Assembly: GCF_029867415.1 (NCBI RefSeq)
Contig: NC_081183.1
Span: 52,712,336 to 52,776,335, forward strand
Origin: Vicia villosa
Taxonomy: Eukaryota; Streptophyta; Magnoliopsida; Fabales; Fabaceae
Length of the DNA stretch: 64,000 nt
Direction of reading: 5' to 3'
Part shown: positions 56,215-64,000 of the stretch, piece by piece
How positions within the stretch are numbered: position 1 is the stretch's first letter
Layout: each line of letters starts with the position of its first letter
Translations under genes and position numbers: made by a program
The notes under the pieces: model-generated
Databases searched by the model: none
The model's input: only the letters and a program-made list of their open reading frames with translations
What the model was told of the DNA's origin: nothing

Positions 56215-57110
56215 AAGACATAACGACAAACAATAAAAATTTTGGAAATATTACTCTGAGATTTATCGTGTCCACAGAGATGGTGAGAATGCCATTCAAC
56301 AATTCATATGGTTTCGAACTCGGGTTTGAACGAACAAAAGTGTAAAAACGGAAAAGTAAGTATTAACACAAAAGAATTCATTCTTTGGAAAGAGAAGATT
56401 TATCGAGCATTGAATATAATCTACTTCTCACAAACTTAAACTTATTGATCAGTTAGACTCAACCTACGATACTCGTCTATGTCATCACGTATCTCTCACA
56501 TCAGTGTCTATCTTTGGGGCACCCACGAGATTAAGTCACAACCAAGGTTATCTCTAACGCAAAGCTGCGAGAACATCCGTATTCTTGCGTCGGCAATCTC
56601 TCGCACGTCGCTCAAACACGAAAGCATTAAGGATAGATACAAAAGTGATTGCCAATTCTAAATCTATCTCTAGAGTTCAGAAACTAACAGATAATCATCC
56701 TAGATAAGGATTCAAGAAGTTTATCTCTAAAGCAACCTAAATCCCAATCACAAAGCAAAAATATCAGACAACAATCAACACATATTTGTAAAGCAAGTTG
56801 TATATAACGCCATGGGAGACAAATATACATGAGTTCAAAGTAAATACATACACAAAACCCAACTATAAGAGAAAATACAAAGAGGAAGAAAATGAACCGA
56901 AGATCTCCTGGTTTATCAGCTATGTTCGATGATCAATCCACCTCCAATCATCCACATGTAAGCTCTATAGTTGTTTTCTAACCTAATCTAACCTAAAAAT
57001 GAGAGTGATGAAGTTTGGGAGCAAAAATCCCCAAAACCCCATTACCTAACTTGTTACAAATGAAAGAATATAAAGAAAAATCTGCACAGGCTCAATAAGT
57101 TTAGAAAATC
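56215..57110 (-). repeat. LTR-like sequence, Athila-related by shared module
   Basis: Shares AAATCTATCTCTAGAGTT plus surrounding phrases (a 'cagaaactaacag' type follow-on) with 44.2 kb and, on the opposite strand, with the Athila LTR. Ends could not be defined and there is no coding sequence. Confidence 0.4.
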
Positions 57111-59112
57111 AAAAACAAATGTATGGATCAACACAAAAACGTATAAACAAAGTGTCTTACCCCAAAATTTTCCTATCATACTTTGGCTCACATGACTCTC
57201 AACTACTCAAGACTATGCAAGAATTGGGCCCAATTACCTGTCTCCTAAGCAATAAGCCTCCAACTAGGGTTTTCTCTCTCCCAAGGAGAAAACAACTTCT
57301 GGTATCTCAAGTGGACTTCTTGTTCTCTCATATGCCTCATAGTACCCTCACGCCAAGTTTCAAGCTCTGATTCACAAGTTTGCTCAATCAACTGCTCAAA
57401 TGGTCAACAGTCGACCAATTTGACCTAAAAGTCAACTATGGCCAAATTACAGTCAAAATTCCTGATTTTTGGTCAACATCAATATTTTGAAGTAAAATTC
57501 ATCATTTGATCAAGAGCTGATCATGATTCATCAAGAAAAGCTTCAAAAGACCAAGTTTCTAAATTAGGGTTTTCTAGGAGAAAGTCAAACCAACTTTGTC
57601 TGGCCATAAGTCTTTCATACTTTATCAGAAATTCCTTAACCAAAGCTCATTCTCAAGGAAATTCAATTTTTACAACTTTGGTGTTGGACCCAAAGTCAAG
57701 AAATGCTTCCGCATAAGAGATATAAGTCAAAACATTACATGCCCTTCTTGAAGCTCGCAAAAGGCAGTTTTTTGTCAGGAGCCATATCTTCAAGATAAAA
57801 TCTCCAAATGCAATAAAGCTTCCAAATTGGCTTGTAGATGCCATCTTGAGCTTTCAAAAAAGTCCTAGAATAGCTTCATAGGATAAATATTGAGCGAGTT
57901 ATGATCGTCAGAAGTTGGGAAAATTTGAGGAAAATCATGAAATCACAAGTGGAGAATTTTGTATTTTTAAGTAATGGGCCTAGGGTTTTGGACTTTCCAC
58001 GTGGTAATAAGATTATTAAAGGCCCAAAGATTAATTGATAATTATTTTATGATTTTTTTACATTTATTTTTGGATTTATTCATTTAAATTCAATTTAAAT
58101 CAAATAAAATAAAAAATAAATCAAATTAAAATATACAAAGTGTTCTCACTCATCCAAATCAGATCAAATTCACATCCAAGGGCCAAGGAATCGTGGAAAA
58201 GATGCAAGAAATAGATATGGACAAAGAATGGAAGGTTTGCATACGAAGGAATCCAACCAAATTTTCTCATAATCAAATATTTGATTTGATTGGATTCTTC
58301 CTAAAATAGTTAACCTAATTCAGCCTCTATAATTATCTAAAGCTTATAAAACCCTAGAGGACGATGGACATAGCCTCAAGAACTCTAAAAAATCACTCAA
58401 AGTTCCTAAAAGAAATCGCAAGCCAAAGATAAAGTTGCAGCCCCTCTCAAGTCTGAACAACCCTTCAAATCGTCTCTCAAGGTAGTATAAAACACGAATA
58501 TACCATTATTAAGGTCCCATGACATTTAAAACTCTTGCATCTTATTCATACTATTCATGCCATTCTTGAAATTTCGATTTGCTATGTTTTAACGTATTAA
58601 CTTTGAATCTAATGATTTGTATGAGTTCCTGTTATTGTTTAGAGCAGGATAAAACCGTTGGAGTGAAGCTTTAATGCTATGAATCAAAGCCACCATGTTT
58701 AGGGAATAAAACACGTGATAGGTTCATTCTCCATGTTACGTGCCTTATTAGCCTAAAATGACTGCACCAACAAACTCAGGGGATGTTTTTACATAGATTT
58801 GGGCACTCATGTTGTGTAGTTAACATCGTTTTGTATAGTTTTGAAACTACAGGAGATTCGAAGGAAAAATCCGCAGGAAATTCTGTGGATGAATCCGCAG
58901 GAAAATCCGCAAGGATGGGTGAAGGAGACGATGATGTGGACGCTGACCCCTTGACCGTCTGCGTGTCTACGCGCCATTCGCCAGTCAACATGAGTTGATT
59001 CTCTCTCCTTCTTCAATTGGCAGTGCGTGAATACCCTGGGCCCACGTTTGACTCATTTCACTAATCTTCTGTTGTTTATATTTATTTGTTCTTTGTTGTT
59101 ATTGTAACAGAT

Positions 59113-59194
59113 AAGACACTTGGCTCAGTTGGTAGAGCTTGGCGTCCAAGGGATTTGTGTGCAAGGGCAGGGGTTCGATCCCTGTCTCTTGCAT
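59113..59194 (+). other. tRNA-derived sequence (A and B boxes, broken fold)
   Basis: A-box-like TGGCTCAGTTGGTAGAGC (59121-59138) and B-box-like GGTTCGATCCC (59172-59182) are spaced as in a tRNA. The D arm and T arm can pair, but the acceptor halves and anticodon arm do not. It is therefore a tRNA pseudogene or SINE-like head with a possible pol III promoter, not a working tRNA gene. Confidence 0.6.
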
Positions 59195-59248
59195 ATGTTT
59201 TTTTCATATTTTTCTTAGGCTAATCTTCTTTGCAGATCCATTATTATC

Positions 59249-60124
59249 GGAATTGGATCCTCTCCAATTTTTTCTCTCATGCATTCTCTCATGTGCAATT
59301 ATGTACCATTAGATTAATCTAATGGTTGACAACAAAGAGAAAAAACATCCTTTAAAGAAGAGAGATAAATATATACTAGTATTAATTTTCTTTAATTTTG
59401 TGGTATTATTTGTCAGTAATCAACTCAAATTGATTGCGGCTAATTAAAGGATTGTTTCAAAATTAATTTATAAAAATCAAAATAAAGATAAAAAGTTTCA
59501 TAAAAATTAAAATCTATATCTAATACAATAAAAAAAACTATGGTTTCTCATAATCTCATTTTAAGGTTATGTGATTAAAAACTATTTATTACAACTATGG
59601 TCTCTCATAATCTCATTTTAACGTTATGTGATTAAAAACTAATTATTAAAAATTAATTCTTTAGTTACAACATTTGCTATGGGTGTATTTTTATATACAT
59701 ACATATTATAACTATTCTTGTTTTTAATTAGAAAATATATAATAATAAATTAACTAATTAGTTGTGATTTATAATAAATAAAAAATTTCAATATATAAGT
59801 TATATGTTTTAACAATTTCTGAATGACTCATTTTTAAATAAAAGAGCTTTAAAAATTTAAAATTTCAAAAAAATAGTAGTTGATATAATACTTATTTATT
59901 TTCATTTTTATGTTGACAATATGAGATGCCTTCCTCTTGTCTTTTATTTTCTCAATTTAAGTTATATATAGTAAAAAATTAATTAATTAAAACTGAAATA
60001 TATTTCTCTCTCTTCTTTAAATGACATTTTTTCTCAATTGTTATCAACCATTGGATTAATCTAGTGATTCATAATTGCACATGAGAGAGGGCATGAGAGA
60101 AAAAATTGGAGAGGATCCAATTCC
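59249..60124. mobile_element. Mutator-type MITE
   Basis: 876 bases with terminal inverted repeats of about 85 bases starting GGAATTGGATCCTCTCCAAT, flanked by a perfect 9-bp duplication ATTATTATC (59240-59248, 60125-60133). Long inverted ends with a 9-bp duplication are the mark of Mutator-like elements. The interior is AT-rich with a tandem pair of about 60 bases (59538-59655). No transposase. Confidence 0.88.
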
Positions 60125-60879
60125 ATTATTATCGGTGCACACCTCATCACCATGCAACTTCGCGTCCCTACCATCAGATCAACCCTGATCCAAATTCGAT
60201 GGCCTCAAAGGACGCTTCCTCATGGTGGACCCTCAGGAACCAGCCACACTGGATCACTCGCTGTGGGTTTTCCTTTAGCATTGGGCCGGGATACATAGTT
60301 GCTGGCTCTTCACATCCTCTTTTGGGTTTGCACCCCTGGCCCATGTTTTATTTTATTTTATTTTTTCTTGTTTAGTTTTTTTTACTAATTTATTTTAATT
60401 GTTTTTTAATTAAACTCAACCAACCCAAAAATAAAAAAAAAGGTTTAGACTTAGTTAATTTAATAATTCAGTTTTAATTAATTTAATTTTAATTTAGTAA
60501 TTAATTTAGGACTATAATTAATTAATTAATTTAGTAAGCTTAGGTTTATTCTCACATTTTTTTAAGATTAATTTCCCGCAAATCTCTTCTCGTCCCAAAA
60601 CTCCGATGAATGCCGCATGTTTGTTTTTATTTTATTTAATTATTCATTTAAACTGTTTATTTGAAATATTAGCAATCGATGTATAGGTCGCACGAGTATT
60701 TTTGTAATAAAGTAGGATATTTATTTTCTGCAATTTATTTTCCTGTTAAATATATTAACTGCGTGGTTAGTAAATAGGGAGTGACAAGATAATTAATCAA
60801 CTGCTAGATCACTAACATCAAGATTAAATATCTGAACATAACACGTGATTGTTGCACACACTTACCTCTAGGGTTTCCC

Positions 60880-61075
60880 CTCTTATGCTGCCTTTCGATC
60901 AAAATAATCAAGTCCCTTCGAGCGTAGGGATGCCTTATCCTATGTTGCCTTCGATTCAAAATCACCATGTCCCTCCGATTTAAAGATCATAGTCCCTTCG
61001 ATTTCGCCTTCGGTATAAATGATCTTGTCCCTCGATTAAATGGTGATGGTCCCTTTGATGGCTAAGGTATCCTTA
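60880..61075 (+). repeat. Degenerate 'gtcccttcgatt' repeats
   Basis: At least six copies of a phrase like '(gt)ccctTCGATt' or 'tgccTTCGAT' at irregular 25-40-base spacing, inside the Ogre-like LTR region. Confidence 0.6.
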
Positions 61076-61566
61076 CTAGTTGCCTTTATGACTATTCATA
61101 TCTCATAGGACTTCCTACCCTCTTTATGGTATGGATAGTCCCTATGATGATTCGATGACCCGCACATCCAATGTATAGGACTACCTACCCTTATATGGTA
61201 TGGATAGTACTATCGCTCAAGGAAAGTTTTTAGAATAGGAAAGACCTTACGAACTTAGGGTAGGAACTCTTAAGTGCTTGCTCACAATCAATCCAAATCA
61301 AATACTTTTCACACCCCGTTTTCTAATGTTGTCTTTTTAGACATTTTCAAAACAAAACTGTTTTTCTAAACACACACTACTCTTTCAAACAAATCAAACA
61401 TTTCAAACAAAAGTGAGCTAAGCAACTAAGATCCCATGGATAACCATGGATACAAAGGGTGCTTACACCTTCCCTTTGTATAACCTACCCCCCGAACTCA
61501 ATCTCTTTTCAAAGAAGGTCTTTCCTATTCTTTTATGCCTTTCCTAATTGATAAAATAAAACTCGG

Positions 61567-61584
61567 TGGCGACTCTTGCTCACC
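61567..61584 (+). other. Ogre/Tat-type primer binding site
   Basis: TGGCGACTCTTGCTCACC: the first nine bases agree with the Arg-tRNA-type site of Ogre elements and the rest diverges, so it is a decayed site. It marks the end of a plus-strand LTR. Confidence 0.5.
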
Positions 61585-61699
61585 GCAACATTTGTTTGCG
61601 AAATAAAATAATTAAAGTCAGTTCTCCCACCGAGTTACACAAATTAATACTTAGCATTATCCTACAATGACAACATGTAAACGAAACGAATACTAAGTA

Positions 61700-62574
61700 C
61701 AAAAATCATACAAAACATTCTAAAACAATACAAGCTCACATCATGAATCACACCTAGCTAAAATTCATCAATGGGTGAAGAACACACAAAGGTTAAGGAC
61801 TTCTAAAAATCATTCAACAATCTTGCAAACAAAAGATTAAATTATGCATTCATTCAAAAATCACATTGAAGATACAAAAGCAAGAATCACAAGGGCTTTT
61901 CAAGGTTGTAATGTGGTTGGTTAACAAACAAAAAATTGCCTAAACCTAAGAGAGTGATCAATTCACACAGGTTCAAAAAACACAATTACGATCAAACTTC
62001 TTCCTTATTATAAGTTGTCACAACCAAAACACCATACTTATTAGCACAATTATTCCATACTCTTTTTGTTTTTCTTTTTCAAAACTTTTTCTCTTTTTTT
62101 TTTTTCTTTTTTTCTTTATTTTTCACATTTTTAGTTTTCTTTTCTTTTCAACCTCATAACAACTAACCACAAGTACACAATAATTTTTCTCCCCAACTTG
62201 AATTCAACCACATCATAATATGAATACTCCCTACTTTCTAAGGCAAGGTAAAAATTCATATAACTACACAAAGTTGAGGGTTCAAGAAAAAAAAGAATAA
62301 ACATCCTTACAAAAGTAAGTGAACTAAATGCAAGCATATAAGTTCAAGAAATAACATGGATATTGACAAAAAGCTCAAAGGGGTTAACAAATGATCACAC
62401 ACTTACAAGGTGAATTGACTATTTGGTTAAGGTGGTTGTGCTAAAAATGGAATAAAATCGATAAGTGTGTGAATATTTACACAAAAGTTGAGATTTTATC
62501 ATAAAAATAAAAAAAATAGAATCGATAAGTGCCATAAATATATACTCAAAATAACGACAATTTGACACTTATCA
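61700..62574 (-). repeat. Retroelement relic ending TGATAAGTGTCAAATTG (minus strand)
   Basis: The end at 62574 is homologous to the LTR end at 45114. The inner part includes 'cacttatcgatt' three times and a purine tract (AAGTTGGGGAGAAAAA on the minus strand, about 62190), like the 3' region of Athila. No frame is supported. Confidence 0.4.
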
Positions 62575-62729
62575 ACGGAGCAAATAGTATCTTCAACGGG
62601 TAACGTTTTCAAATCAACTATCAAAGTAATATAGAATAATAAGTTGCAATCAATACAAACTTTTAGATATCACACATAATATATCATATCAGTATCAAGT
62701 TCATGACATGCAATACATTAATAAACCAA

Positions 62730-62800
62730 GTGCCATAGTGTAGTGGTAAAGACTGTAGCAATTTGAGTGAAGGGCAGTGGGTTCAGATCCCATGTGAAGC
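62730..62800 (+). other. SINE-like tRNA-derived head
   Basis: A-box-like ATAGTGTAGTGGTAAAGAC (62735-62753) and B-box-like GGTTCAGATCCC (62780-62791) are correctly ordered and spaced. No full tRNA fold. Followed by AT-rich DNA to about 63090 without a defined tail. Confidence 0.45.
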
Positions 62801-63099
62801 AAATTTTTAGAATTTTATGTATTTTAAGTTTTAATAATATTAAAATAAATAAAAAATATAATAAAATATTACATGGCAATTATTTGATGTGGCACAATTA
62901 AAAAAATAAAAAACAAAAAAATGCCAAATAGGATGACACATAAGCAACTAGTGTGTGCCATTTCATGCCAAGGTCTAAAACGAAAGATTCTTTTAATGGA
63001 AAGGTTACTTTTACAAATTTTTTTTACAGGGAGGTAAATAAAAAATTTCCTATATGGCACAGAGAAAAAATGGTAATAACCCTTTAAGTTATTCACTTC

Positions 63100-63705
63100 G
63101 ACACCATATTATGCTCAAGCTAATGGTCAAGTCGAGGCAACTAATAAAGTAATAATAAATCTAATAAAAAAGCATATAGGGAAGAAGCCAATAAATTGGC
63201 ACCAAACCCTTGATCAAGTTTTGTGGGCATGTAGAACATCCCCAAAAGAAGCCACAAATGCTACACCTTTTCGACTAACTTTTGGACATGATGCCATTCT
63301 GTCGATCGAAGTCTATTTATAGTCGACCAGAATTCAGAGACAAGCAAAAATTCCATCAGAGCATTATTGGAAAATGATGCTAGATGAATTAGTGGATTTA
63401 GACGAAGAAAGATTGGCGGCATTGGATATGTTAATTAGGAAAAAGCAAAGAGTGGCGAAAGCATATAATAAGAAAGTGAAAGCAAAGGCATTTACAGTTA
63501 ACAATTGCGTCAAGATGGTAATTTTTTTACCTATGGATCAAAAGGATAAGTCATTAGGTAAATAGTCGTCTAATTGGGAAGGGACATTTCAAATAATTCG
63601 ATTATTTACAAATAATGCTTATAAGATTGAAGAATTATCTTCAGATCGTCGAATCTTGAGAGTAAATGGAAAGTACTTAAAAAGGTATAAAGCTATACTT
63701 TAGGA
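63100..63705 (+). pseudogene. Tat/Ogre-type integrase C-terminal relic
   Basis: Broken frame beginning YYAQANGQVEATNKVI, the block following the catalytic Asp and including the catalytic Glu, then HQTLDQVLWACRTSPKEATN, TPFRLTFGHDA, a charged linker (about 63374-63560), and AYKIEELSSDRRILRVNG..YLKRY at the end. Stops at about 63318 (TAG) and 63563 (TAG) break it. This run of blocks is characteristic of Ty3-gypsy Tat-lineage Pol C-termini. Upstream integrase and reverse transcriptase are missing, replaced by the SINE-like and AT-rich DNA. Confidence 0.8.
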
Positions 63706-63819
63706 AATTCAAATAGAAAAAACATAAAAGAGAAATATATTAAAATATGGCCAAAAGTGGCCAAAAGAATACAAGAATTTGTCACAAAAAGGTCATTACA
63801 AAAGGGAAACTTCTAAACT

Positions 63820-63999
63820 CTACATAGAACCTATAGTATGAAACATGTTCTTAGAATCTATCATCCTAGTATTTTCAAAGGCTAGTTTAGAATCAAGACG
63901 AACCAACCCTAATTGCAGTGCCTGGATATTTTCTTTGAGTTTAAGGTCCTTTTCGCCATGGTCAACACCCTTAAGAGCTTCTTGGTCGATGATTTCTTT
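63820..63999 (-). CDS. Antisense ORF downstream of Tat-type pol (partial, open at window end)
   Basis: Sixty codons, open from the window edge to TAG at 63820-63822, on the strand opposite to the adjacent pol relic. The product is charged with regularly spaced Leu/Ile (KDLKLKENIQALQLGLVRLD), so a coiled coil is plausible. Tat-lineage elements are known to carry an extra antisense ORF between pol and the 3' LTR, and position and strand fit. I cannot recognise a domain in this C-terminal piece, so the assignment rests on context. Confidence 0.4.
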   Translation of the reverse strand, partial: KEIIDQEALKGVDHGEKDLKLKENIQALQLGLVRLDSKLAFENTRMIDSKNMFHTIGSM

Positions 64000-64000
64000 T

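Larger units (their letters stand above)
57180..61566 (+). repeat. Ogre/Tat-like LTR region (borders approximate)
   Basis: The right end abuts TGGCGACTC at 61567, the start of the Arg-tRNA-type primer site used by Ogre elements. The body has features I associate with long legume Ogre LTRs: repeated 'gtcccttcgatt' phrases (about 60880-61070), gtcaactatggtcaa-type sequence (57.4 kb) and an 'aaagggtgcttacaccttccc' phrase near the end. A Mutator-type MITE (59249-60124) and a tRNA-like sequence lie within it. The left border is a guess, and several insertions may be merged here. Confidence 0.4.

Noticed and set aside
59113..59194. A functional tRNA gene
   Set aside because: The acceptor halves do not pair and the anticodon arm cannot form, so it is listed only as tRNA-derived.
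60106..60375. 89-codon plus-strand frame
   Set aside because: It starts inside the MITE terminus and runs through Ogre-like LTR sequence; no protein family is recognisable.

Overview
The window is nuclear DNA from a large-genome eudicot, most probably a legume (inference). Introns with plant splice signals, a plant-only glycerophosphodiester phosphodiesterase-like (GDPDL) gene, and Athila, Ogre/Tat-like, chromovirus and Ty1-copia retroelements support this. No bacterial, organellar or viral genome is present. Almost everything outside 48.2-51.4 kb is transposable-element DNA, much of it nested. All calls come from reading the sequence by eye; no database search was run.

Layout. 1-13448: a tandem retroelement array (LTR-internal-LTR-internal-LTR, minus strand, period about 5.75 kb) of a degenerate Ty3-gypsy chromovirus, inserted into a Ty1-copia element whose remainder is 13449-17380. 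17386-18696: AT-rich DNA with Helitron-like terminal hairpins. 18697-37972: a second copy of that copia element with a perfect 5-bp target duplication (ATGTC). Inside it sits a young, nearly complete Athila element (19680-34317, duplication ACATG). Inside Athila's post-pol ORF sits a 2.7-kb LTR-type insertion (28190-30890, duplication CAAAT). 38178-39803: a foldback element whose left arm is split by a hAT-type non-autonomous element with an 8-bp duplication. 39.8-48.2 kb: gene-poor DNA with LTR fragments, a direct duplication and a Helitron-like 3' end.

48233-51173 (minus): the only gene that looks intact, a 9-exon GDPDL/SHV3-like gene predicted to encode a 736-residue GPI-anchored cell-surface protein. 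Upstream of it: a copia relic (51.8-55.4 kb), an orphan exon of a nitrilase-type amidohydrolase, more LTR sequence, an Ogre/Tat-like LTR ending at a tRNA-type primer site near 61567, a Mutator-type MITE, two tRNA-derived sequences, and at the right edge a broken Tat-type integrase followed by an antisense ORF open at the window end.

Most unusual signals: (1) the copia 5' region carries up to about 15 short hairpins with changing stems, mostly still complementary, around a near-constant TTCNG loop; (2) the 2.7-kb insertion in Athila contains an old LTR end, primer site and leader inside itself, which conflicts with its young age if read as an ordinary LTR element; (3) a TCCGCTNAGCGGA hairpin motif is shared by unrelated LTR families; (4) the chromovirus is a tandem array with shared LTRs.
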